Assembly (NCBI GenBank): GCA_026122225.1
Contig: JANEZZ010000519.1
Coordinates: 248,001 to 312,000, forward strand
From: Heloderma charlesbogerti
Taxonomy: Eukaryota; Chordata; Lepidosauria; Squamata; Helodermatidae
Direction: 5' to 3'
DNA length: 64,000 nt
The position numbers and the translations under genes were made by a program. Of this stretch, positions 21,178 to 36,100 are shown one piece after another (within the stretch, counting starts at the first letter, position 1; each line of letters starts with the position of its first letter). The notes under the pieces were generated by a model that was not told the origin of the DNA, ran no database searches, and saw nothing but the letters and a program-made list of their open reading frames with translations.

Positions 21178-24100
21178 CTGAAAGAAATGAGAAACAGGTC
21201 TTAGAATTCTTGCATCAGAAGGTGGTAACTATTATCTGCTTCTTAGAACAAGCTGCTCTGCCAACACAATTGTTCAGGTCTTGTCCTGGCAGAGGAACCC
21301 TTCAGCCCAGTCTCATGTACTCCAGCAGCACTCCACAGAACCAATTCTGTATTATGGAACAGAAACAAGTACATACACTTCATACTACTCAGTAGCCCCC
21401 CACCGCTGCGCAAAAAAAAAAAAAAAGGTCCGCAAGCAACTTACTAAGAATTGTGTTTCAGTTCAATCATTTATATCTGAGATCTCGCAACGCAGTGCCT
21501 GCGTTGGTGCCCACCAAAATATTTCTCTCTATGCAAATGAATGGCACAATTTTTCCATTCATTTGCACAAGGTGAAAAAAGCTACCTTGGTGAAAAACAA
21601 CTTTGTTGGGGGAGCCTATCTCTCCAGGGGTAACAAGTTCCTTGGTGGGGGTGGACTCTCCCCCACCCCCATGACGCTAGCTATTCTTCAGCAGGCAGCT
21701 TCCCTTCTCACTCCAGTCATTTGGATACACAGAAAAATGCTGTGTGTGTGTGTGCGTGTGTGCGAGCGAGCGCACACACATATACATGGACAGAGTGTGA
21801 GTGCTCCCAACATTTTGTGACTGGCCACACCCTGACTGTCACGTTGTAAATAACCACGCCCCCGCAACAGCGATTTTGTGGTTATGCCCACAAATACACC
21901 CAATGTGCCCACATGCCTTGAAAAGTTGGTGACTTCTGACATACACCTTCAATTAAAAATTAAAATGTATCAAATTAGCCAATATAAACTGAATTTACAA
22001 TTCACTGCCTGATTGTGCAACACTTACGTCAAGCTAAATAGGCAACTACCAGAGAGTTCTCATAACATTAGGAAGTCCTTTTCAAGGACTTAGATCCTTA
22101 CCCATGAACATTTCTTACAAATTTTTCTAATTGTCTGGTGGAAGCCATGGCTTCAAAGTGTTTCGTTTGGGGCTTTCCATAGGCTCCTACATCTACATAG
22201 AGCTCTGCTTCATCTCCTTTGGGGTGAATCATGCCAGGGTTATTAGGCAGTATGAAGGGGCACAGCCACAGTGGGTAAACCTGGCAGAAGACAAATATAT
22301 ATTCATCATAGTATTAACTTGGAACTACTACATGCAATCTACCTCCTGCCCCTTCTGAATTCTGCAGTTAGCACATGTTCAGTTTAACAGGTGCCTGCTA
22401 GAAAGAACAATCTTGAATTTAGGGAAGATGCTCTTACTTTAATGTCACTGTGGAAGGTTTCAATACATTGCTCGAGGCTTTTCATGGGGATCATCATGTC
22501 TTGTACCACATGGTGTTGCTCATAGAGCCTTCGAATTGCTTCTCCTTGGGTCAGTTTTAAAAGGGAGATTTTAGGAGGAACCATCCAGCCGAACAGGTAG
22601 CGAAAAATAGGGTTATTGCCAAAAGAAATGATATCCTATAAAAGAGATAAATATTGAGAACCTGTACATTTCAGAACTTTATTACAGACTTAAAAGACCA
22701 GCGAGCTATACTTTTGTCTTTTTAAAATAACATTTTCCTCCATTATTACTGTTAATTTGTACATCCAAACAGTACAGATTAAATATTATACTAATTATGG
22801 ATCTGGGCTGGATAATTATTTTAACAAGTTTTCCAGCTTGCTCAGTTTGAGGAGAAGGAAGGGAGGGGAAGAGAAGCAGCTTCACTTTTGCAGAAAGGCC
22901 CCTTTAAACATCTTACTGAATAAACACTTGGTGTGGTCTTTGTTTTTCCAGGAAAAGGTGGTCCAAGAGAGGATGAAAGAAGCTTTGCATTGCTGGCTAA
23001 GGAAATAGGAGGAGAGCACCTGGTCTTCCATGGGAAATTTATGGTATAATATTAGGTCATGGTTTGTTTGTTTTTTTAAAAAAAGATACCCCCCATTGTC
23101 TAGATACTGCCCACTGGACAAAGTTGTGGACATTTTTGCCATACCCCTCCTTCTCATACCTGTGGGTGTGCCAGCATGTGGATTCTGAACCTGGGGGAGG
23201 GGCTATCCTCAAGAAAAAACATGCCCCAATATTGTACCACAATTTCCCCATGGAACCTACATATTTTACCAATTGCTCCTCAACCAACAGCTCCCCAGTT
23301 ACTTCTGCTGTTAGAAATGATGAGGAGTTACTCCCACCTCTATTCCTCAGCATGGGTGATGGGGAAAGCAAGAGGAGTCATTTAATGGATAATACTTAAA
23401 CAAACTAGAGAGTAAGGACCACTGAACACAGTAGGACTTACTTCTGAGTAACAGGCAAAGAATGGCACAGCACGTGTCTGATGTACTGCAAGACATTAGG
23501 GACTGGGTCAAGACAGTGGCTGCCCTGACTGGATATGATTGTCAACATTAGTATTCTTTCTCCATGGAGGAAGAAAACAGGCAAATCATTATAGTTAAAT
23601 TGAATGTACCGTAATTCATAACTGCAACTGGAGTACAGAGCACAGTATCAATCAATTCATACTATCACCAGAGAGCTCCAGCTCACCCTACTATCACATT
23701 AGCTCAAAGTCTTCATTTTGTCTGGGAATGTTAGCTGGCAAAGGCTACCAAATTAGGACAGGATGCATTCTGAAGGTCCCATTGACACCCTCTATTGAAA
23801 TGGAAGACTGCCCAGCTGGCCTGAGAACTCGTAGTATCACTAAAGCCAGATCTCCCTTTCTTCTCAATTCAAATCAAAACACCATACCACATATCGATTG
23901 GCTATTAAGAGCCACAAGTTCCTGTGTGACCTTCCAATTTGTACCAAAACACACTCGCTTAGAGTCAGGCATCCTCCTTTGTCAAGAACTGTGGACACTC
24001 ATTTCCCCTTTTGTTAACCTGGAAATCCTCTTGTCAGTTGCCACCCTAGTTTTTGTCTTTCTAAGATTCTATCTTGTCTTGGAATCCTGAATGCAATCTG

Positions 24101-27100
24101 ATTTCAGGAGAGCAGTCTTGCTGACATGAGGTCAGGCTGATCGACTCTTGAGGCTCCCAGCTTTGGGTGTCTAGCTCTGCACCCCATCATTCAGTTATCT
24201 TTGCTTGGTGAAGCCTTGCCATGGCATGCTTGCTCTTCCTACCTTTTTTTGGATTCACCCCGCTGATGAAAACCCTAGTTGATGAGCTCTCAGGCAAATC
24301 ATAAGGACAGGCACACAATCCTCCTCCTACCCCACCATATTTCTTGTCATCTTTGTCTTCAGCTTTCTAGCTCCCACCACTTCAACCCCTTTGCTTTTCC
24401 AGTGGAATCCTTAAGTATCATTGTGCCTTTGGTTGCTGCCACCTCATCTCTCTCCATTCTTTCAGAGACAAACTTTCAGCAATTTACCCTGCCATTTGTC
24501 TTTTGTTTTAGTTCAATAAAACTCTCCTTTGCTAGAAAAGCTCTGGCTTTGTCTCTTTTACTCCTTCCTGGATACTCTACAAGGGTACTCTGCTACCTAG
24601 ACTAAAGTTCCTAAAGCTACACATGCTGTGCTCCTGTATATTTTGGTAAATGTGTTAGCTTTGGGGCCAGCTCTGTCAGACTCCCACATAATAGAGCCAG
24701 GGCTGCAAAAGGAAAAAAGGTTCCCCTTAGCACTATAGCTAAATTCTCCCCAGTCATTCGTTTTTCAAAATAGCTTATTTCCTGAAAATGGGATGGTAGG
24801 TTTCAGACGTGTACAGAGATGCATAGTTATCAAGCATGGTAGCAATGCATCATTTCATTTAACTTTGAAACACAGCGAACTGGATCTAGACTTAGGCTGC
24901 AATTGTATATGCACTTACCTGGGAGTAAGTCCCAATGAATTCTTCTCAGTAGACATGCATAAGATAGCACTGTCAGTCATGCTTAGAGTAGACGCACTTG
25001 AGTAAATCATGACTAAAACCTACTGATTTCAATAGGTCTACATATGACTAAGTCTGGATCCAACCCAATGAATCCAACTAACGCCTCTTCTGTTTTTTGA
25101 GCCTGGTCCTGTGAATGTCTCCTGAAAGATCACTCCTATTCACTCTTAGGAACCAGCTCTATTAACAAGAGATTCTCTGGAAGAGACAACTAATCACAAA
25201 AGCATCTTTAAAAAAAGATGTTACAAAAATAGCTGGATTGGAAACTCAGCAACTGTTCCATTTAGTACAAGTGTAATTTATCAGAACACCTTCTGAATCC
25301 ACCGGTATGCCAGCTCAACCATGCAGACCTAAATGTAAAGCAGTCCTTAACAGCCTGACCTTAAAAGTTTTGTTGTACCAATATTAATACTTCAAAAAAG
25401 GTGTACTGACATCTGTCACAGCAACCTTTCAGGAGCTGACACACCACACTCCTGGTCAGCAATGAGCCACATTGAGAAGGTAAGATGGGCAGAAGTATCG
25501 AGCCCAATCTTCCCGTGGACCACCACCACACTGTCACACCCTTCTTTTTGTCTGTGGACTGCTTACTGGGGTGAATGAGAAAGCAATTTAGTCCACCACT
25601 GTACCACACCTATACAGGCATGCCTTTTAGGATTACCTATGTTATCCTGGAGCTGACAAATAGGTTTATTTAGAAAAAGAGGTATTGGTTATTCTCTCTG
25701 GGACAATCCCATTGTTAGTTCAATGTCATCGTTTATTAAAACACCCCCCCCCCGCTACTTTGCTAACTAGGGGAGCAATCCTATCTTTGTGTTTGTGTAC
25801 TCTGACCTATTTCAAAGCCCTAATGGGCTCCTGCTGGCAGGACAGATATGAGAGAGGAGCAGCATCTACTACTCTTCCTTTTTAAAAAACCATGGCCTTT
25901 CCATTGTTTTCAAGGGAACTAGCTCCAGAGCTGTTCTTAATGTTTCCCTGTGTTCACGGTGTGGCTGGGAGATGGGAGGACTTTGGATCCAGTGCCTCCC
26001 ATGATCCCCCCCTCAAGCCTCCTCTGCAGTATCGGAGCAGTGAGGGCCATGGATCTTTTCATGGTATCAGGGAGGAGGAATCTGATACTGGATATCCTCT
26101 GAGATTGGAACTCCATCTCCAACCTCAGAGGTGGGTTTCTGATCTCTCCCATGGTCCCAAGATTCTGTCTCAGGGACCACAAGATTGCTCTGTAAGTCTA
26201 TCAGCATAAGAGAATAGGAAGTCCCTCTCTGCTAAACTAATAGTAAACATGGTAATAAACATCCACGCCATTATCAACTTGCATGAATTAGTTCCTTACC
26301 TGGAGCTCCCAGAAAATGCTCCGTGTGTGCCTGTGATAGTATTGCCTTGCTGGAATATATTCAGATCCTGTCTTGTTGGCCTTCAGATAGTTTTCCACAT
26401 GTTTAAAAAACCATGGCTTGTAGAAGTTCCCAATTCTATTAACCTTAATATAAAGAACAGGAAGAAAATAAAAAACAACAACTTTGCTTGAGATTCAGTA
26501 ACTATAATTACAATTATAGTTATAGTTACAATGGCAGACAAACACTTCTAATATTAGGGAAATTCCTATTATTGTTCAGAGCGATATTGACATGAAGCAC
26601 CAGAAACACAGTGGCCCAGTTCACACGATCACCTCGTTTATGCCGTGTGCTGGGTGCCGTTTCCCTACTTACCTGCCCTGGCTCAGCTTGTTGTGTCGTC
26701 TGAATCCAGGTGGCATGGCTTGTTGGGGGGGAAGCAACCCTCAAATAACCCATGGCCTGTTGTTGGGTTATTTGAGGGTTGTTTCCCTTCCAACAAGCCA
26801 TGCTGCCTGGATTCTGGTGATATGACAAGCTGCATCCGAGTGGGTAATTAGGCAAACGGTGCCCAGCATGTGCTGTGGCTTAAACAAACCACAGTGATCG
26901 TGCAAACTGGGTCAGTCTATGTACAGACACACAATGCACTCCATTTATCAACCCATTTAGTACAGACCACTGGATATGTATGATTAATACAAACAAATAT
27001 TTCTGTAGCTGGTGACTACCCAGAATACCAACATTGTGCACCTCTTCTAGTAGGCAGAAAGTGTTTATGCTAAACACTTCCCATCCAAAACAATCAGTGC

Positions 27101-30100
27101 ACTGTAGATTTGATGTAGATTATGACCCAGTTAGATTTTTAATTAAATAGTATTATAAGGACTTGTCAGAGTATATACCTGTTTCATGGAAGCTGTCACA
27201 TGGCACATTTTTTCCAACAAAGGCCTAATGGAAAGCACCGCCTTCTACCATTCTTTATTTGATGCATTAAGCTGGTTTGTTCTGCAGAGGATTCAAAGGG
27301 CTAAAACCAGAGACTTGCAAGTGCAACTGGGTGCTATTGGTTCCCACATCGAAAATGTGTGCAATTTTCACTGGTTCTCCCTTCCCCCTGAAAATCTGCT
27401 CCAGAGGGTTGGGGAACTCTCTGAAACAGCATGAGAAGAACCTACGAAAAGCCATGCTGGATCAGACCAAGGCTCCATCTAGTCCAGCATTCTGTTCACA
27501 GTGGCCAACCAGCTGCCCATGGGAAACAAACAGGACACGGATGTAGCTGCACCCCCCCCCCCGCCCATGTTCCCAGCAAGTGGTGTACGTAGATATACTG
27601 CCTCTGATACTGGTGATAGCATATAGCCATAGGACTAGTAGTCATTGTAGTAGCCACTGATAGCCTTATCCTCCATGCTCTCCAATCCCCCTTTCAAGCC
27701 ATCATCCAATCCCCCTTTCAAGCCATCTCGTGGAAGTGAATTCCACAGTTTAACTATGCACTGTGTGAAGAACTACTTCCTTCTATCTGTCCTGAATCTC
27801 CCACCCATCAGCTTCATAGGATGAGCCTGGGTTCTAGTATTTTGAGAGAGGGAGAAAAATGTTTCCCTGTCCACATTCTCCATAACATGCATAATTTTGT
27901 ACACCATGTCTCCCCTTACTTGCTTTTTTCTAAGCTAAACAATCCCTGATGTTGTAACCTTTCTTTACAGAGGAGTTGCTTCAGCTCCTTGATCATTTTA
28001 GTTACCTTTTCCTGCACTTTTTCCAACTCTACAATATCCCCTTTTTTTAAGTTTTGAAGGCTGAAGGGGGAAAGTGACAAAATTCAGCTCTTCTGTTTAC
28101 ACAAGCCCTGCTGCACTGAAACCCTTTCTGTTCGTGGAAATTTCCCAAGTGGCAATTTTAGTCACACATAGTGGTGTTGTAAAAGAAGTCATATTAGTCA
28201 GTTAGACAAGGTTTATAGCTACCACAGGCTTAAACTTGTTTAATAATCCGTCCCCAATTCCAGAGAACTGTGGGAAATATTGTTCTGTAAGGGAGGCTAC
28301 GATCCAACACAGAATTCTCAACACCAACCCCGCCTGACCTGGAGCCCTCCAGATGTTTTGGATTACAACTCTCATATCCCTGACCATTGGCCATGCTGAC
28401 TGGGGCTGATGGGGATTGTAGTCCAGAACATCTGGAGGGCAGCAGGTTGAGGAAGCCTTTCATTTCCCAGGATCCATTGGGGGAAGCCATGACATTTATT
28501 CTAGTAGAAAAGCTGATACAAATTTGTAGAGCGGAAGCATCCTAATTTTAGAAGCAAGAGGTTTAACGTGCATCTACAACTGACTGCGGCAAATCTGTCC
28601 TGTCTCCTTCCCTCTCCTTAACAAGTGGAAGAATAAATTATGTTACCTTGTTCTGACTAGCTTCATTGGTTAAAACTCCCGTCATTATGACAGCTTCTTC
28701 CAAAGAATACAACAGACCCTCCACAAAATGATTCTCTTTCTTCCCAGATTCTTCAGCAAATCTCTTGCAAATTGTCTTCAATCCTCTCACAGGCTCATAA
28801 TGCAATTTCACATATTTCTTTGCTGGGATCATCTTTATTTCTGCTGCAACCAGAAAGCCCAGTGTGCCACAAGACCAAGGAACTGCATAAAATAGATCCG
28901 AGTTCTCCTCCTACAAAAGGCACACCATGCTAAGTCATCTGTTGATACAGAGCAGGCATTACATCATAGATCATATTAAAGTAACATATTATCTTACTGG
29001 TGTGCATCTCACATGGCTTCCATCAGCAAGGACAAGTTCATAAGCCACACAGGTATGCTGAAATAGTCCGTAGTTATGGGAGGAAGATTCAATGCCAGTC
29101 CCCATAATCAAGCCACCTAAGCAAGGAACCAAGCACAAGAATCAGCTGAATTGTATTTTAAATTTATGGAGAAATCTGCTGAGGAACAATAATGTACAGA
29201 GGAGGGGGAGTCAAACAATTAGTATTAGATCTCATGCACCACAGAGAAGTTTCAAAAACAATTTGATTTCAATTGCTAAGCATATCACCCCTAACATAAC
29301 ATATGGAACTGTAGTGAAGTATATTAGGAGAAGCAGACAGCATGACTAAGTTGCAAGGCCTCTCACCTACAGTAAGATCATCAAGTTCTGGTACCACTGG
29401 AATAGTCCAGCCCATGGGACTGAGGTGTGCTGTTAACTGTCCCATCGACACCAAGGGTTCCACACGGACAACCTATGGCAGAACACATTTTACAAACTAC
29501 ACTTTGAATACCATCAATGCAAATCTGTATTGTAGTTCTCCTGCTTGCAGATCAACCTGTTACCAAGTGGAGCACACTGTACAAGTCACTCTAGGTTTTG
29601 TGTATAAAGAAACACAGGAAAGAAGTAATACCTTCTTCATTTATTTATTTGATTTATATTCTGCCCTTCCTCACAAAAAGCCTGGGGTACCACTAAAAAG
29701 GCCCAGCCCTCAAGGGCACCACAAGCAAAGTCTCCCCAGTTGATGTTAAATCCTGGGATGGTAAGTATTAGGAAGGCGGTCCTTAAAGTACCTAGATCCT
29801 GAGCTGTTTAGGGCTTTGTAACTAGTACTTACACATAACAGCATTGCAAATCATGCTGCTTATACATGAAGAAACTTGGTAACTTACAATGATTGTAAGC
29901 CCTCATATGAATGTGCTTTAGGTGGAGCAGCAGCACAGTAGTTTTCACAATAGACATAGCAGTTAAAGCTGCACTTAATACTTGAGAATGCGGTCAGAGA
30001 TGCTCCAATGTATTTATTTAATTTAAACTACTTATATACTGCTTGGTATCATAAGATCTTTAAGTGGTTTACAAAAAATCCATTAAACACAATTTTAAAA

Positions 30101-33100
30101 CCAGTAATACGTTAAAAACATAACAAAAACAGTAGAACAAAGTAGTGTGATCAGAAGTCAGAGAAAGCCTGAATAAACAAGTGCATCTTCAAGAGGAGTC
30201 TAAAGCTTGCTGCAGTTTCTGCCTCTAGGACCACACATGCAAGTGTTCCAGAGGATGGGTGCCAATACCAAGAAGGTCCACTTACGTGCTGTTACTTCAC
30301 AACATGCTGCTTGTCATCAGATGACTAAGAAAGCCTCCTCGGAAAATCTCAGAGGTCAATTTGGTGTATATAGGGGAAGACTGTTTGCTAGGTATCCTGG
30401 TCCTAAATTGTTTAGGGCTTTGAACGTTAAGAACAAAACCTTGAACATGGCTCAGTAGCTAAAAGAGAGCCAGTGCAAGGCTTGGTTGCAGAAGACGTCC
30501 TGGAAGATTCTACAGTGGCCATCACAGCCACCTGACTTGAACCCCATAGAAAATCTCTGGTGGGATTTGAAGAAGGCGGTTGCAGCATGCAAACCCAAGA
30601 ATATTATTGAACTGGAGGCCATTGCTCATGAGGAATGGGCTAAGATTCCTTAGGAACGCTGCCAGAAGCTGGTGTCTGGCTATGCATCTCATTTGAAGCA
30701 GGTCATAACAGCAAAAAGGTAGTCTACTAAGTACTAAAGATGATTGCCAGGAGGGGGTCGAATAATTTTGAGACTGGAGAAGTCATTATAAGTTGCATTT
30801 TCAGTTGAATTTGGGGAAACCACTTGAAGCATTCGTTGTGTTATTTCAATTGCTTTCGTTTGATTTGTTCATTGCAAACAGCTGAAAATCTGTAAATTTT
30901 GACAATAAACCTGAATTGCAATGGGGGTTGAATAATTTTGATTGCAACTGTATTTCTTTTGAAAGCAAGCAGTTATCTACATTTACCGCTTTGTTTAAAC
31001 AAACATATTATTTTCTTCTGCTTGTCTCAAGTCAGATTTGCACACAGTATTTACTGATTTGGTATCTATTTTTAAAGTGACATGTCATGTGCATGCCTGT
31101 CCAGGAACCTACTACCACTGGATTACCACCAGGCAAGAGGATTCCAAGGTCCTGCCTCTTTATCCCGTCCCTGAAGGGAGTTGATGGGAAGTAAGAATTT
31201 TGCAAATTTAAACCCCGTCTCAGATACATCCAACTAAACATACTCACATGCACAAAGCTTAATGGTAAACACATGTTACAGTCTTAAAAATGGCCATAGC
31301 TATGGAATGCAGGGGTTCTGGCTTCAGCAGACTGAAATGTCCCTAGCCACTGGCACTACTGTTGAGGTGTTATGAAATGCTTATGAATAAACTGCAGAGA
31401 AATAGAAGAAACATATACAAAAATCAGGTCCATTGGCTGGAGGTTCCCATGCCTACCTGAAATCAAAGCCGAATTTAAATGCAAGTATACATTTCAAGCT
31501 TACCTGTCTTTTAGTGTCTACCTCCAGGACATCCATCAAACTGATTGTTATGTTCTTAAGAGTTTTCTTGTACTTTCCAACACGAAGAGATACTGTAAGC
31601 CAGCCAGGGCGGCCTGTGCACATGTATGTCTTTTGGCCTTCTTTTTTCCATTCTTGTACCTACAAGAAAGGAAGATTAATTCAATCCCCATATAAAGTAA
31701 GAATAGTCTCCACCTTGAAGTTCCTTACAAATAATAAGTTAGGAAATAGACTTTCAACTGAGAAAACTGATTTTGGCTATAATCCAGCAATACGGATGGA
31801 AGAGCCACTGAGCTTGAGCACCACTGCTGAACCAGAGCCTCCAAGACCTTAAACACCCCAAGCTAACCTGGGCCCAACCCAGGACTGCAATCCATGAACC
31901 CACGTCCAGTAAGGGGCAGCATACCCACATTCAAAGGATAATTAAGTAAGAAAACAAACTCAAACTATAAAGATGGATTGCAACTAAACCTTTGGACATC
32001 TTAGACTATACTACTTACTGTTACAATATTGTAAACTCTAATCCCTGGGTTTATGATCAAGCATGGACTTCAGAAATTAACAAAGAAGAGTACTACTAAG
32101 CAAGAGTCAGGTGTGTCATATCCCTCAGCACCTAAAGCAGATACAGCTTCACCCATTCAGTGGCATTCAATTCCCTGCTGTCCCCCTCCCCCACCCCCCA
32201 ATATCACTTAGTATGCTTATCAAGAAAAAGGAATTTCACAAGTGAAGTACAAAACCAATAGTTGTACCAATTCTACCATCCAAAGCCACCATCTTGGTTG
32301 ATACATTGATACCGACATCACTTCTGTACACCCCTCACAGGAGTTACTGGTGCTAACCAGGTGCAAAAGAAATATGGTAGAATATGGACCTGATGCTAAC
32401 AAGGTTCACTCTTCACCAGAGTTTGCAAATACATGTCAAGCTGTGGTTAAGATGGGAACCCTGGTTAGCATTAAACGTAGTTATGGTCAGTGAAGACTTA
32501 ATCCAGGGGTCTAAAACATGGTGCCCACAGGCATCTCCAATGGCTTCCGCAAATGGGTTCCTAACGCTGTGCCTGCGGGCACCCAAAAGTATTTATGTAT
32601 TTTATTTTCCATTTTTTAATATACATACATGGGTTTGTATGAAATGCATACAACTTTCTAGCAATTATACATGGACTGCAACACAAGTAGACCAAATAAG
32701 TATCCATTTGAAGGTGAGGTCTATAACCCTTTCAAATATTGAAAGTGTTGTAAGGTCCTCAATCCACTGCATTATAAAAAGATGAGTGTTTATCCTTCCA
32801 GTGTTGTAATACTAGTCTTCTAACTGTAAAAAGGGTGCAGAGAACCCATTTATGCTGACATTGTATTGATTTCCACGAACCAGGTAAATCATTTAAAAGA
32901 ATGTGTACTTAACTGAGTATTACGGACTGTTCCAGTATGTTTTTTTCTGTGTAATAACCTCCCCACAAAAAGAAGCAACAATGGTATATTGCCAAAACAT
33001 TCGTTTAAAAGCATAGCACTGCCAGAAATTAGCCAAATTAGACAATCCCTTATTAAAGAGATGTTGCAGTGTCTAATAGATATGAAACGAAAGGTTTTGC

Positions 33101-36100
33101 TGAACAGGATGCAGCCTAAGATCCATAGATGCAACAAGTAGATGCCAAAGCAGTGATCCACTGATCAGGCATTTTATGGTGGTGCCCACGTGAGTTTCTC
33201 AAATTCCTAAATGTGCCCCTCACGTCTAAAAAGGTTGGGGACCCCTGACTTAACCCTTAACCATGGTTACAGCCATTAAAGGAAGAGCTAGGAGAATTCA
33301 TGCAGGAAAAGGGAAGTCAATATAGTAATGACAGCATAAGCCATGTGGTTGTTTCAATTACACATGCTTAGCTCAACATTAAAAGATAAGCCTATGACGT
33401 TATTAGCCCACAAAAATGCATTGTAGTAGATGTGGTGTTTCTGCAATTACCTTTCGCGGCTCCGTTATATTACTATCCCATGATTCTGAGTGTAAAAGAT
33501 TCAAAATGAATGTCAAGTCAAAACTGGTTGAATGAGATTCGCTTGGCAGATCCCCATTGTGTTAGGCTAGCTTTTCCCACTCTGGTGCCTTCCAGATGTG
33601 TTGGAACTACGAGTCCCAACACACCCAGCACATAGGGCTTGCCATGCTGGCTGGGGTGGATGGGAGTTGTCAGCCCACACATCTGGAGGGCACCAAGCTG
33701 GGGTACACTATGCTAGGCCAATGTCTCTTAAATGGTTCTTTGTTGTTGTTCAGTTGTTAAGTCGTGTCTGACTCTTCATGACCCCACGGACCATAGCATG
33801 CCAGGCCTTCCTGTCCTGCGCTCTCTCCCGGAGTGTACTCAAGTTCATATTCATTGCATCGGTGATGCTATCTAGCCATCTCATCCTCTGCCATCCCCTT
33901 CTCCTTTTGCCTTCAATCTTTCCCAGCATCGGGGTCTTTTCCAGTGACTTTTCTCTTCGCATTAGGTGGCCAAAATATTTGAGCTTCAGAATCTGTCCTT
34001 CCAATGAGCAGTCAGGGTTGATTTCCTTTAGCATTGATTGATTTGACCTCCTTGCAGTCCAGGGGACTCCTAAGAGTCTTCTCCAGCACCACAGTTCGAA
34101 GGCATCAATTCTTCGGCGCTCAGCCTTCCTTATAGTCCAGCTCTCACAGCCATACGTTACTACTGGGAAAGCCATAGCTTTGATTAGACGGACCTTTGTC
34201 GGCAAGGTGATGTCTCTGCTTCTTATTATGCTGTCTAGGTTTGCCATAGCTTTCCTCCCAAGGAGCAAGTGTCTTTTAATTTCATGGCTACAGTCACCGT
34301 CTGCGGTGATCTTGGAGCACAATAAAATAAAATCTGTCACTGCTTCCGTTTCTTCCCCTTCTATATGCCAGGAAGTGATGGGGCCAGATGCCATGATCTT
34401 CGTTTTTTAATGTTGAGTTTCAAACCAGCTTTTGCACTCTCCACTTTCACCCTCAACAAGAGGCTCTTGAGATCCTCTTTGCTTTCTGCCATGAGGGTGG
34501 TATCGTCTGTGCATCTGAGGTTGTTGATAATTCTCCCGGCAATCTTAAATCCGACCTGTGATTCATCCAACCCGGCATTTCTCATGATGTACTCTGCATA
34601 TAAGTTAAATAAGCAGGGCGACAATATGCAGCCTTGTCATACTGCTTTCCCAATTTTGAACCAATCGGTTGTTCCATGTCTGGTTCTTACTGTTGCTTCT
34701 TGACCCTCGTACAGGTTTCTCAGGAGACAGGTAAGGTGGTCTGGTACTCCCATCTCTTGAAGAATTTGCCACAGTTTGTTGTGATCCACACAATCAAAGG
34801 CTTTAGCATAGTCAATGAAGCAGAAATAGAAGTTTCTCTGGAATTCTCTTGCTTTCTCCATGATCTAGCGAATGTTGGAGATTTGATCTCTAGTTCCTCT
34901 GCCTCTTCGAAACCCAGCTTGTACTTCCTAAATGGTTCTTAGTGGCCAACAAATCTGAAGGTATGCCTCTTCTCTTGCCTTCTTTCCCATTCTCCTACGG
35001 AATGTCCTGAGCGTCTATTTATTTATTTCATTTATATCCCGCCTTTTTTCCTCTTTAAGGAACCCAAGGCGGCATACATAATCCTCCTCCTCTCCATTTT
35101 AGCCTCACAACAACAACCCTGTGAGGTAGGTTGGGCTGAGAGTCTGTGACTGGCCCAAAGTCACCCAGTGAGGTTCCATGGCCGAGCGGGGACTAGAACC
35201 CGGAGCTTCCAGCCCAACAGTCTAGCCACTACACTGCACTGGCTCAAATGAAAACGTAAGCATTTTGAGGAATTGCAGTTCTGGGACACTGAGACAAGAT
35301 TAGCCACGAGTCAGATATGAGTTGAAGCTTTGGAAGTATTAAGTTTCTAGGGGGGCTCTTGCACCCTAATGGGGGAGCAGTATCTGCTGGGGTGTTAATG
35401 CTATGAATCCCCATCTATGCTCAACATGTATCTTATCCAAGGGCCTTTTTTGCAGTGGTCCCACACCTCTTAAATAGGATGGCACTGAGGGTCCATCGGG
35501 CCCAACACTGCAGGCTTTTAGGAAGGCTCTCAAAACCTACTTCTTTACTCTGGCCTTTTCCTGATTATGTGTTGTGTGTTTTTGTTGTCTTTTTTATCTT
35601 TGTTCTTATGAAATCGTATACATCTATTTTATTGCTGTAAGCTGCCTTGGGTGGGCTCCTGCTCTGAAAGGCTGTCTATAAATATTTTAAATAAATAAAT
35701 AAAACAGAGGATCAAGAGTTAAACAGACGCAGCGTGGATGGTACTGTCCAAATGAGCAACAACTGCGCTACTGGTGCTACTTTGCATTTTGTTGCAGCAC
35801 CTTTGCCTGCACTTGCAAGGTAACATACTGCGTTGCTAGAATTGCTGAGAGGACACAGGTAGGTGCCTGGAGAAGGCTTTAATCCAAGAGAGGAGCAGAA
35901 AATACAAACCAGAGCGACGTTAACGACAGCTCTTTTTCTGGATTAGAAATTTCTAATATCAATGAATGTAAAGAAAAAATGAACATACAAAAACAAAAAG
36001 TCACAAGGGAGGTGGGGAATGCCAGACACAGTTATTGCTGTATTCTTGGACAGCTGGAAAACACATTTCAGAATTTTATTTATGAAGAACGTGAACATCT

